64,000 bases of DNA, taken from positions 105,878,010 through 105,942,009 of the forward strand of contig OY294067.1 in NCBI GenBank assembly GCA_958510875.1. The letters run 5' to 3'. The stretch is from Endomychus coccineus (lineage: Eukaryota > Arthropoda > Insecta > Coleoptera > Endomychidae). Under the pieces are notes generated by a model. The model saw nothing but the letters and a program-made list of their open reading frames with translations, ran no database searches and was not told the origin of the DNA. The position numbers and the translations under genes are program-made. Below are positions 34,941-45,230 of the stretch, in pieces; positions within the stretch are counted from its first letter, which is position 1; each line of letters starts with the position of its first letter.

Positions 34941-35869
34941 GTTTTCGTTTTTAATGTGAAAGAAAATGGACTGTAGCTAGAATCTGAGTGAGTGACACAG
35001 AGTGTTTTCGATCTTTCTATAACTAGCGAATTATTCATTATTGCTAGCATTCAAATTATTGAATTTAGATTTACTTCTTTATTTTTTATGACTAGGCTGA
35101 AAGAAAAAGTTGTGCAGTCCGTCCGTACGCTGGTATCATTTACCACTTAAACTTCCCCACCTCCACACTGCCTATACAACAATCATTCTCAAAACATTAT
35201 TATTATCATTCAATTTAGTGTAATAGTCAAGTATTATGGCAAGGTGGCTTAGTTTCCATTTTTCCACGTTTCCGTATGCAATCGAGACTTGACAGAATTT
35301 TGATTTGAACTCGTAATGCAAACTACATGTTTTCGGAACACTTCTAGAGAAAGTTTTTTAATTGATGGAAGAGGTAAGAATTTTGGTTCCAACATCACAA
35401 ACATATGTTCATATTTTTCTACTCTGAAAACATGAAATTCCATCGAAAATATGATAGCCCGTACATCTTTATCCATTATTATACCTAACACAATGTCTTG
35501 TAGCTATTTGCGTGTTTATTTGCTACTATTTACCATATATTTCAAATAATACGTCTTATAGTAAACTCATATAACCTTTGGTTTCCGGCAATTAGTATTT
35601 TTTATACAATAAATAGTAGGTTTATTTTACCCTCAAATCTAAAGTTTTGGATAAGTTTTATTATTGGATAAAAGTCAACCATTCAAAGAAAAAATTTAAT
35701 CTTTTTGAAGAAATAAACTTGAAATAACTTCGCTAAATACGTTATTTTCTTCAAACTCTCATTACTGCAATTGAGAAAAAAGTTTCACAATAATTTCACA
35801 CTTATTAACACAAATGAGAATTTCATAATAAGATGTGAATAGATTTACACATTTACACTTTGATAACAG
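34941..35869. other. Non-coding, nothing recognised
   Basis: Minus frame 35249-35491 has no domain; no repeat ends seen. Confidence 0.35.
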
Positions 35870-36685
35870 TATACTAACAATTATTCCACCACACAGTGGC
35901 ATCCTCAGAATTAACTGGATACAACTGAGGTGTTATACTCCAAATACAGTACAACCTCCTTATTCGCACACACTTTTATCCGAACACCCAATTCCCTTCT
36001 CATAGTCCTGACTGATTTAATCCGGCCTCGACCACGCACGGGCTTATCAATGTGTTAACCATATGGGATCAAAACAAAGCATTACTGAGTTTATTAAATT
36101 CGGTAGTAGTTCCCCCTTCGCGCTTCTGCAAGATTGCAGCGCAGTCTTCAAGAAAAATATCAAAACGTAAGCAAGAAAGCTGCCTTGAATTTAAAGAAGA
36201 TATCTGAAATAATAAAACTAAAAATCAATGGTATGACTGATATAAATAAAACTCAAATGAAATAGTTAGAATCCTCGGATTCCGGCACTGGAAAAAGAAA
36301 TACCCAAACTGAGTGCATATCCAAAAATGGAAAAAAGTTATTCAGTCAAATGTAGGTACAATTTACATCATGATCACTTCATTTGAAAGACAGAAATTTG
36401 TTTAGTTAAACAAACAGTTTGCTTTTTTTATCTACTATTTTGATCTTAAGATTTCAAAGCAAGTTTTGGATGGCTTCAGAAATTCAAAGAACGATTTGGT
36501 ATAAGACGATTGACTATTTCTGGTGAGGTAGTAATGTTGATGTTGTAGAACCCTTCAAAGAGATTTTATTGTTGAAAATAAAAGAAATGGATCTTCAATT
36601 CAATTCGATCAGATTTATCTGATTACCTATATTTAAGGGATTACATTGCATTGGATGAATTTAAAAACATTTTCGTGTTAGAAGT

Positions 36686-36822
36686 ACAATAGGTCGAACA
36701 GTGACTATTTATTTCGGATCCCTGTTTCGCTCTCTCACGAGCTCGTTCCGCTGATGAGCTAGTGAGAGCGAAACAGCTGTCCGGAACTTATAGATGTGAT
36801 GCGACTGTTCGGCCTAGAGAAA
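36686..36822. repeat. 137-bp foldback around a hammerhead
   Basis: TAGGTCGAACAGTGACTATT (36690) faces GCGACTGTTCGGCCTA (36806), and TGTTTCGCTCTCTCACGAGC (36723) faces GCTAGTGAGAGCGAAACAG (36758). The left half is thus a minus-strand copy of the hammerhead's 3' part. The same design occurs at 41968-42133. Confidence 0.75.
36745..36787 (+). ncRNA. Canonical type I hammerhead ribozyme motif
   Basis: Stem I GTTCCG (36745-36750) pairs fully with CGGAAC (36782-36787). CTGATGA is at 36751-36757. Stem II GCT/AGC (36758-36760 with 36767-36769) has the loop AGTGAG. GAAA is at 36770-36773. Stem III is the palindrome ACAGCTGT (36773-36780), giving U16.1 at 36780 and C at the cleavage position 36781. All core bases are intact and, unlike 2991-3032, there is no extra base before stem II. 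Stem III is so short that activity as a dimer is likely, as known for PLE and retrozyme hammerheads. Function is inferred from structure. Confidence 0.85.
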
Positions 36823-36920
36823 CCTCTGTCTGAGGGATTACATCTTAGTTATATCTATGTCATAACTCATTCTGAGGATGTTACTCTGTGGTGATATAGT
36901 TGTTAATATACAGGTCATAT

Positions 36921-37174
36921 CATTACTCTTCTATAAAAAGTAGATAATGTTCGTGAAGTAATGTGCATATAAACTTAGGCCCTACCTTTCTTCGTTAAGA
37001 AGTTATAACTCTTTTAAAATTTTAAGGTTGAAAACAGTAGCTATGATTTAGTATAACAAAATACAGTAACTATCAGTTAAAATAATCACTTGTCAGAAAT
37101 AGTTTCTTTATGTCAAAACTTCCTGTCACGATTTATTACATTTTGTATTTGTGGAATATTACTTTGTAATTTAT
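36921..37174. other. Short AT-rich spacer
   Basis: Nothing recognised between the hammerhead pair and the hAT-type element. Confidence 0.4.
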
Positions 37175-37182
37175 CTATTTTC

Positions 37183-37690
37183 CAGCCCCGGATCTAGGGG
37201 GACAACCAGGGTCGCTGCCCCGGGCGGCAACTTCAAATGTGGTAGACAGGCATACAGTTCCGTATTCAATCCGGTGATCACATAACGCACTGTTAAACGA
37301 AGATTAGAAAAATAGATCTAGAGATAACGCGGGTTCGCACAACGCTGAATTGACGAGTAGGCTAAGCAGGTTGCAGCCTAGGGCGTCTCAGTAGAAGGAA
37401 GCACCAATCGAGACGAAATTGAAGATTAAAACATTATACCCAAGTATTAAAGGGAAAATACATTTTGTTTATTTAGAAGGCAAAGCAGTCTGAGCAAGCT
37501 AACACAGCTCCAAGTCGCAACTTGACTATAAATATATTTTTTCCAGGAATCTCGGCAGGAGTTTTGAATCTCATTGAGCAGTAGAGTCGTGAGAATAATA
37601 ATGAACAAGAAACAAGTAGAATCATCCAAATTACGGATTGAGTAAATTTTTTTTTTGGCCCGCCTTGAAAATATACTAGATCCTGCGCTG
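37183..37690. mobile_element. Non-autonomous hAT-type element
   Basis: Ends CAGCCCCGGATCTAG (37183) and CTAGATCCTGCGCTG (37676-37690) are imperfect inverted repeats starting with CAG, as in hAT elements. They are flanked by CTATTTTC (37175-37182) and CCATTTTC (37691-37698), 7 of 8 bases, the 8-bp target duplication expected. The inside is relatively GC-rich near both ends and has no transposase. Confidence 0.7.
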
Positions 37691-37714
37691 CCATTTTCTA
37701 ACAAAGAATATGTT

Positions 37715-37995
37715 TTTAGCTTATAGATTTTGTAATGAAAACGCTCGTATGCAGCGATACAATATTGAATTAGATTTCCTAATAGACATCAACCGCCACA
37801 TCCCGTATTCAATACAGAAGATTCCTAAATCCATTCGCCTGTATGATAGATATGTTGAAGATCTTTGAATGTTGTAATTTACCAACCGGAAGCTAGTACC
37901 GGATGCATAGCACAAAATTTGGGGCTATCACGAGGTTATGTGTGGCAAGCAATACATCACAAAATGCTGCACCCTTATCATCGACTAAGTGTACA
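37715..37995 (+). pseudogene. DDE transposase N-terminus (DUF4817/HTH type)
   Basis: The plus strand reads YRFCNENARM near 37722, then IPYSIQKIPKSIRLYDRYVE, and after a stop NVVIYQPEAST, IAQNLGLSRGYVW and IHHKMLHPYH (37866-37985). This is the order in a common insect transposase N-terminus: the Y.EA..N.R..QR..PSH.TF segment (DUF4817) followed by a helix-turn-helix with ASTR.IA..LG.S...VW.. and HPYH. The catalytic DDE part is absent; after HPYHRLSVQ the sequence no longer fits. So only the DNA-binding part of a mariner-like transposase remains. Confidence 0.65.
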
Positions 37996-38276
37996 AGTAA
38001 CCAGTGGATGGATTGGTAACGAAGGTCATCATTGCCACCTAACCCTCGAATTAAATCCTTGCGGTTTCAAGCAACTTCTGTCGTGAAAATGCATAATCGT
38101 AATCAATAATTGCAGGACTCAAGATGCTGCAACTCATATTAGAAACTAGAAATGTGTTGCTGTTTGGAGTAGATAAATAATGTGCTTGGCAAAGTTACTC
38201 TTCGCATATCATTTGATTTGTTTACTAATAATATTTAAATTAATGATGTTAAGAAAATGAACAAAACAAATTTTCA
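37996..38276. other. Spacer, nothing recognised
   Basis: AT-rich, no frame or repeat end supported. Confidence 0.35.
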
Positions 38277-38336
38277 GATTGTGGGAATCGAACCCGAGTC
38301 CACTTAGAGGCAGCCGAGCCTAGACCACAGCCGTTT
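38277..38336 (-). repeat. tRNA-like sequence with intact B box
   Basis: On the minus strand, TGGTCTAGGCTCGG resembles an A box and GGTTCGATTCC (38284-38294) is a perfect B box. The spacing is too short for a full tRNA with stable arms, so a SINE head or tRNA relic is likelier. Confidence 0.5.
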
Positions 38337-39126
38337 TTTATACACTGTTAAAAGTACGGTGTGAATTTAAGTTTACTTCTATAATTGCTTTTGTTGTCGA
38401 TTTAGTTTAAATTTGGGTGAAAGCAGTTTTAAATTTTTTTAATTTTTAATCGATACAACTTTGGGAGTTACGATTTTTTTAAATGTTCAAACCTTTTGAA
38501 AAAGGTGTGTTTATTACACCATTTCCCTGAAAAACTATAGGGTTCGTCATCGAACAGCAAACGATTTTTTGTCAAAATTTGAATATGATAGAATCTTTGG
38601 TTTTTCAGATATCTTGTAGACAAGCATTCCGTGACGGACAGATGGACGGATTTTTTCAAAACTGCTTAAAATTCGATGAAAAATACTGTAGTGAAGGAAT
38701 TTTTGCTCCAGATTCTTTTTTAACGATTTCAGAAATAGCTAGAGTGAATACTCTCCGATTTTTTTCTGGGAAGATTATAATAATATGAATTTATTACGAA
38801 AGCCAGAGTTTAGTTGGTAGTTGCCAATTATGTATTGAGGAGAATGGACCAATTTTTCTTTAAATTTTGCTGGTGTAATGAATGAATTTGATTTTCCTAA
38901 GTTATGATTACTTATTAGTGTTCACAGAGAAAATTATTTTAAAAGTGTTATAACTTCTTAACATACAAAGATAGGACCCTACGTTTATATGAATATTTCT
39001 TGAATAAATTAAATCTTTTCATTGCTAAAGTTTGTAAAGAGACTAATGAATCACCCTGTATTGTTATCAAAGTGTATAAGCATTATACTTAAGTATATGC
39101 CAAAACACTGAAGTACTACTTATACA
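38337..39126. other. Non-coding; possible repeat at 38460-38790
   Basis: 38600-38650 has phrases (GACGGACAGATGGACG) common in short insect repeats, within a 69-codon plus frame without domain. Ends not defined. Confidence 0.35.
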
Positions 39127-39350
39127 TATACAGGGTGTCTCAGATTTTAACCGGGAAAATTTAATAGACGATAGAAAATTTGATTTTGAGCAAAAAATTC
39201 CAATAACATATATGCAGAGACGCTTAGTTTTTGAGATACAGGGTGTTGAAATTAATAAAAAAATTTCTTTTTTTGCTAATATCTCCGGAACCGTTTATCG
39301 TACAGAAAACAACTTTTGCAAGCATTTTCTACTCATGGTAAGCTATGAGT
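39127..39350. mobile_element. Half copy of the 32980 MITE family
   Basis: Starts with TACAGGGTGTCTCAG (39129) and follows the right arm of the 32980 element inverted: GATAGAAAATTTGATTTTGAG, CAGAGACGCTTAGTTTTTGA and CGGAACCGTTTATCGTACAG. The other end is missing, so it is truncated. Confidence 0.75.
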
Positions 39351-40719
39351 TTGTACAATATGAGAATGATGCGGGTCCAGCAACTTGGTATCTCTGTATC
39401 AAATGTATAGGCTTTCATCATTTTCAAATTGATTACATTATTCATTTGGGTGTTGTTAGAGACAAAAATTAATTTCTCAATGGATAATGCACTTTCCTTG
39501 TGTAAATAAACAAATACTGTTCTTAATATGAAAATTACACCGTAATAACAATAATTGTAGATATTGATATAAACACAATTTAATAAAACCAAAAGTTTAT
39601 CTTTTCCAACTGTGGTAGTTTACTTAACTACCTTAACGTATTGATCAGACATATTATTCGGTTTTAAACTGTTGGCGAAAGTTCGTTAACCACATAATTT
39701 GATAATTTTATTTCAGTTATTCTGTTCTAATGACGAAAACTCATTTCTATGAATGACAAATACGGTTGGGAACTTGCAAACACACAAAAAATTGATGTTT
39801 TCATTTCTAAATTTAACTATTAGAATGGACTAACAATTCAGTTAGTTAGATTAATTTTATTAGATATATGTAAAATATATATTTTATCTGTATTATTCAA
39901 TGGAAGATACTGAAATACGTTCCGCTGTACTTGGAAGCCCTTTCTTCATTAATTACATGAACGGATTGTTTCAATGTTTTACACAGTATATGTTTAGTCA
40001 GCTTTTCCATCCATTAAGCGTTAGTCATCAATATCAAATGTTAGACGTGGAATTAAAAAAAAATACGAAAATAACAAATAAACGATAATGCAACAGTGGT
40101 ACTTATATATCAGTTTTGGTCGATATCGTCAAATTACTAATACTCCGTATAATCTAGATTCTAGTACAATAATACTTTGCAAGTTTTCAGATCAAAATGA
40201 AATACAATGATGAGTCAATTCTATTATAATACTATTATGCGAAACATTCAAATAAAGTAATAGGAAATTGGATGGAATGTTGAGAAACTCTTTCTTATTA
40301 TATCTAAGAGAGTGTTGTACAAATTAATCATTAAAAAACAAAAATCTAGATAATGATGCTAAAGAAATATTTATATTTCGAAATTCAGAGCAATTGGGAA
40401 CTGCGACGCATTTTATGACTTGTTTTTCGATATTTCATTGGAATGGAACAATTACTTATGAGTGAAAGTAATCCTTGCTAATTTTGGAATAATAGTACAT
40501 GCTAATTCTCATGGATTATTGTGTATTCACAAATTATCGCATTAACTGTTTTTTCTGAATAATTCACAAAACTTTAAAAATGTTTTGAATGGTTTTCTTA
40601 TGTTCGAAATGTATGTATGAGACAAATTTATACTGATTGAAATTTAACCAACATCCCGTTAGCCAATCGAGCAGAAATTTTGCACACTGCTCTCGTTCTA
40701 ACGACAATAAAACATAGTA
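39351..40719. other. AT-rich, nothing recognised
   Basis: Short frames only (39329-39592 minus, 39900-40088 plus), no domains. Confidence 0.4.
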
Positions 40720-41723
40720 CCGGCATATCAAAAATTATCTTGGTCAAGGGTGGTTGTGGAATCTAAAACGTGTGTCTAACTTTACGTTTGAAATAATTAT
40801 GTCACTGTCACACTGACATCATCAATAACCTACAAATTTCATACCTATTTATTTCAGTTGTAAAACAATAATGAATTACAAATTAAAAATTATCTTGGTC
40901 AAGGGTGGTTGCGGAATGTAAAACGAAATGTTAACTTTGAACCTTTTACAAGGTCGCAATAGCCACAAACGGGGTCGAAAACTGTTTTAAATTGGTTAAT
41001 TTTCGATAAATCGAATGACGTTCACGTGAGGAGCGCGTAGCTCGCGAGTTAGGAAAGTGCAAATCTTCGGAACATAGAACGTCTTTACGAGGACTTTTCG
41101 CATGCGGTTTTCGCTCCATGTCGTTAGTTTATGAACGGGGCCAACTAAATAGCATAGCCTCGGGCCCCAAAATGTCGATTAAATAGGAAAATTTAATTAA
41201 AATAGAAACAGGTACTCTCAGGTCTCAGCTGCGCGCGTCTAACGTGCGACGTACGAAAGGGAATTTTCTAGCTACTAAAATATACCCAAAAGCGGTTAAA
41301 AGCTAGCGGCCCATAGCCGAAAACACTTTATTACAACTGGCGCCGGCCGCACGGGGCATAAAACGGCCCCGATTTAACAAGATCGAGGTAAAAAGTATAA
41401 GCTCTAACTGACGCGTAGCGAGCTCCTCGAGGCATATGTCAAAATGATTACGTTCGTAGCTAATTACATAGGACGTCTGGCGTTCATGCAATTGTGTTTT
41501 TATACAATTCGAACCTTCTAATTTCGACGACAGGCCACGTGAAAATCCCGGAGTCTAAAGCGCTAGAGACTTCTGAGTGTTATAACGTTCGTATAAAATT
41601 GCGAAATTTCACTTTTAGAAACTTCAAATTAATTAATTTGACACAAGTTTTGATAACGAAAAGTAAGACACACGTTTTAGATTCCACAACCACCCTTGAC
41701 CAAGATAACTTTTGATATCCCGG
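40720..41723. mobile_element. 1.0-kb TIR element with GC-rich interior
   Basis: Ends CCGGCATATCAAAAATTATC (40720) and its near complement ending CCCGG (41723) form terminal inverted repeats of about 60 bases. TA on each side (40718-40719 and 41724-41725) could be the target duplication. A second copy of the left end phrase lies at 40886-40930. The interior 40950-41500 is rich in G, C and CpG compared with the whole window, but no frame has a recognised domain. Confidence 0.75.
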
Positions 41724-41739
41724 TAGAACTACTAATATC

Positions 41740-41945
41740 GTTCTGAATCCACTATGGGGACGTCCAAAAGAGTTTAACGAGGAGAATACGATAAGCTATA
41801 TGACGTCATTCTAAACCCTATAAGGCGAACGCACCAAGATGGCGGGTTAATTTTGTCTTCACAACCGCCTTGACGTGGGTATCAAATGAAAGGGTTTGAT
41901 GAGAAGAATACGATAAGCTGCGTGACGCCATTTTGATGTACTATT
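41740..41945. repeat. Tandem-like units, about 122 bp apart
   Basis: GAATACGATAAGCT at 41784 recurs at 41906, each followed by TGACG(T/C)CATT. CACAACCGCCTTGAC near 41864 also resembles the right end phrase of the element at 40720-41723, so both may descend from one repeat unit. Confidence 0.65.
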
Positions 41946-41967
41946 AGTGTTTACATTTAAATTTTTT

Positions 41968-42133
41968 AAGTTTTGGTTCACTAGGTAGAACATTGACAAC
42001 GTATCTTTTGGTCCCAAACAGCTGTTTCGCTCTTCTCATGAGCTCGCCAGTGACATGTTCATGAGAAGAGCGAAACACCTCTCCGGGACTTAAAAACGTG
42101 TTGTCAAAGTTCAACCTAGTGAACCAAAACTTG
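41968..42133. repeat. 166-bp foldback with two hammerhead-like halves
   Basis: AAGTTTTGGTTCACTAGGT at the left is matched by ACCTAGTGAACCAAAACTT at the right, and the inverted match continues to the centre. The minus strand carries CTGGCGA (42045-42051), stem II GCTC/GAGC (42041-42044 with 42030-42033), GAAA (42026-42029), the palindromic stem III ACAGCTGT and T at the cleavage position 42018. A6 is changed to G and stem I has only about three pairs, so activity is doubtful. The plus-strand half lacks an intact CTGATGA. Confidence 0.75.
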
Positions 42134-43373
42134 GTCTATTGCCTTCTATAACGAAATGTGTTTGTAGTTCACTATGCATAAAATTGTTTAATTACTAGAG
42201 CTAAAGCCTTACCCCTCAATCGGACCTATGGGGGTGTAGATTCCACTTGTTGCGATTCTCTCGAGGACAAAGTATGAAATATACTGATCAGAATAATTTT
42301 GAACATTTGTAAAAATAAAATCATTGGACGCTCACAATTATTATCATTTTGATTTACGTTTACATGTTATGACTAGTACGTTGTTGTAACATAAGAATAA
42401 GAGCTGAAAACTATTCTGATGAGCTTATATTCACTGACCAAAGAATCATCTAGTTTTTAGTTGCAATTTGATTTTAGAAGAAAATTGTTTGAAAAAAATT
42501 TTTTTTTTCATTTCGGAATAATTTCTAAATATTAACTGATAAAATAATAATATTGTGATTTGACGAGTTTAATTAATTTAATTCAATATGACCAATAATT
42601 GGTTCATAATGATTTGGCAACTGCTACTGGAATATACAAATCGCATAATTGCATGTTGTAAAGCAACACAAATATGATTAATATGTATGATTTATCTGAC
42701 CGAAGAGATGGACAATTTTTATCATTGATGGCATGTAACGAAATTTCGTTGATTATTATATAGGTACCTGAAAATTTAGTGGGAAACCTATCGTTTTAAG
42801 TTCTACTATTCTTCGCATGAATAAATTCCGAATTTTAAAGAAATCCATGAAATTATAAATCAATAAATGACGAGCGCTCTTTTTTGCTAAAAAATTCCTT
42901 CGGAATGATTCCGGCTGCATCATATAAATGAAGACGAACAGGCGGGCACTACGTTTCAACAGATACGACAAATGTTATTCAACGTGTTGAACTTCTATTA
43001 CGTAATCTCGCATTCCTCTCTCACATTCCTTAACTAATAATGAGAAAAGTTGAAACATAGTACAATGAACTGAATGTGATGATTAACCATAATATATTAT
43101 TCTGAAATACTCGTACATATTTTATAGCGTTTCACATTTTCAACGGAAACGATATGATTCCCCGCATTAGTAGATAATAGTGAATTTGGTGACTTCGAAA
43201 GATCAAGGAAACAAATGAGTAATAATTATTGTATGAGACAGCCGAGGTTGATAACAAGAGTATAGCAATAACAGTCACGTTCAGCTATTTTCTAACCACA
43301 AATTTGGCGATTCAAGAGACATTAGAAACACAGTACTTTTTTTTGAACGGTATATTCGCTATATAATGTAGTG
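42134..43373. other. AT-rich, nothing recognised
   Basis: Minus frame 42756-42971 has no domain. Confidence 0.4.
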
Positions 43374-43955
43374 TACACTATCACCCTTTTTCCACATGAA
43401 TGTTAACTTATTGATTAATTAAATATTGATAAATCTTAAATTTAAAAAATAAAAGGATTTGTAATGAAAATTTGAAATGCATTATTGTAAAAATTTGACT
43501 AATTAGGTTGAGATACAATTCAAGTTAAAATTATTATTGCGACTAATAATCAGAATAAGATGTTTCTTATATTGTATAAACATACGAGATCATATTTAAT
43601 GAATTTTTATTTATCTCCGATTAAAAACAATCCATTATTACAAGTACCTACATACTTCAATAAATCTTAAAGTCAACTCTAGGAACACGTAGATATAACT
43701 AAATATTGATTAACTAATTAGGAGTAATAACTATCCAGGAATGTTTATTTTCGGTCAAGAAGGGTTTAATACTTGTATTCTCTAGATACAGCATAATACA
43801 GTCTTTGATAATGGTTGTACCTTTTCCCAGATTTGATCCTTTGATTATTTCGTTTTTTTTTCGAATTTTAGCTTTAATTCAGTTTACATATGTCTTTGGC
43901 AATGGTTGCTTACATAAGTAAGTTAAAACTTTAATGGAAAAAGGGTGATAGTGTA
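43374..43955. mobile_element. 582-bp MITE, TA-type ends
   Basis: TACACTATCACCCTTTTTCC (43374) and its exact reverse complement (43936-43955) bound the element; TA at both ends suggests a TA target duplication as in Tc1/mariner. No coding capacity. Confidence 0.75.
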
Positions 43956-43969
43956 AAACTAAATTATAT

Positions 43970-45230
43970 TATATTGAATTCCAGTCACAAATTTGAACGT
44001 CTGGACGCGATTGTTGATAAGATGCACCGATTCTAATAATGTTTCACGTCGTTTACATTTGGAAAGAAAACATGTTTTCAATGATAAAAATAATTCACAT
44101 CTACAATCGACAGAATTCCACAACGTGAAACGACTCAATTATATCCTCTAATGACTTCCTTACAAAGCGGAATATCTTAAATCCGCTATAAGAAATTTTA
44201 TTTTTTGGCCAACATTTTTCTAAGCGAACTTGAAACCTCCTTAAAACCAAAATTAAATCAGTTTCAAAAGTTTAGCATAGACATGGCGATGATATTTTCG
44301 CGATTATAAGTAGATATTTTGGTTTACATGACATTTTGAACAAGCTTAATAGCCAATTTGATTCACTCAAATTCACTGTAGGAATAGAAACAGATAACCA
44401 GATACCTTTCCTTGATATTAACATTTTCAAAAATGATCATATACATAAAACTCACTCAAACAAATAGATATAAGTTACACCAATTAATTCTGAAATAGCT
44501 CCATTCAATACTCTTTTCCATTGATTTATTGAACGTTCCTTTGAGTCAGCGAAATTATAACGATGATGTTGAGAAACTTCAGCAAATAGCGTTGGACAAT
44601 GGCTACGAGAAATCAATAACTTAATTTTTGAACAAAACAGTAAAATGGGAAGCAGCCAATTAACCAAATTAGAACGTATTCGATAAAATTCAAAAGTTTC
44701 ATTTATCATCCTACAGTAATTGATAAATTCCATAATTTGTTTTCTAAATTTGCAATACAACTCGTTTATAGATGTAAGAATAAGCTAAAAACCGTTTAGG
44801 TAACACCTTTAATAAAGTTTCCGACTTCTAAATCTAGGATTTACAAAATCCATTGTGGGACATGTTGCTCATACAAGGAAGAATAATAGAGAAAAATGAG
44901 CATTAGCAGAACATATTTTGGATACTCAAGAAAGTGTATCTCTATTAAAACACAGTTCGGACAAATATCTACGTAATTTAGAATGGATGGAAAAATATAA
45001 GCGAAAAAGCAATTTGATGAAGTCAGATTTATCTCCAGCTGAGGGTAGTCCCCTTATATATCATATTAATTCCAAATTATTCAAACCGGTACATTTTTAT
45101 TTCTAATTTAGTTTACTCTGATGATGGTTACTTAATAGTATTTTTAGTGGATAAGGTTGAATTCCACAGTCCCACAGTCACAGATTTGAATGTCTGAACA
45201 CGATTGTTAATAAGTTGCACCGATTCCAAA
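43970..45230 (+). mobile_element. PLE with direct terminal repeats
   Basis: 43975-44035 and 45158-45230 are direct copies (phrases CAGTCACARATTTGAA, CGATTGTTRATAAG and TGCACCGATTC). Between them lie PLE RT and endonuclease pieces, then at 45113-45135 the terminal motif GTTTACTCTGATGATGG shared with 12918 and 13476. The motif is here shortened, since the stem II end and GAAA are deleted. Confidence 0.7.
44310..45106 (+). pseudogene. PLE RT and endonuclease fragments
   Basis: 44310-44440 reads FGLHDILNKLNSQFDSLKFT followed by VGIETDNQIPFLDINIFKND, the PLE block after the YVDD box (..LKFT.E.E....IPFLD). The linker KFHNLFSKFAIQLVYRCKNK lies at 44725-44785. The endonuclease entry near 44840 reads RIYKIHCGTC and then breaks. 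The C-terminal part (44900-45106) keeps DTQESVSLLKHSSDKY and PAEGSPLIYHI. Between 44440 and 44700 the coding sequence is lost or rearranged. Stops and frameshifts occur throughout. Confidence 0.75.

Larger units (their letters stand above)
35870..36920. repeat. Inverted pair of PLE-type hammerhead termini
   Basis: The minus strand at 35886-35908 has CTGAGGA (35902-35908), one extra T, stem GCCAC/GTGGT (35896-35900 with 35888-35892) and GGAA. The plus strand at 36872-36896 has CTGAGGA (36872-36878), one extra T, a weakened stem GTTAC/GTGGT and GATA. Flanks of about 40 bases on each side correspond in inverted orientation. The GAAA box is changed in both, so they are probably inactive. The interval between them contains the canonical hammerhead at 36745 but no PLE coding block. 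Confidence 0.55.
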
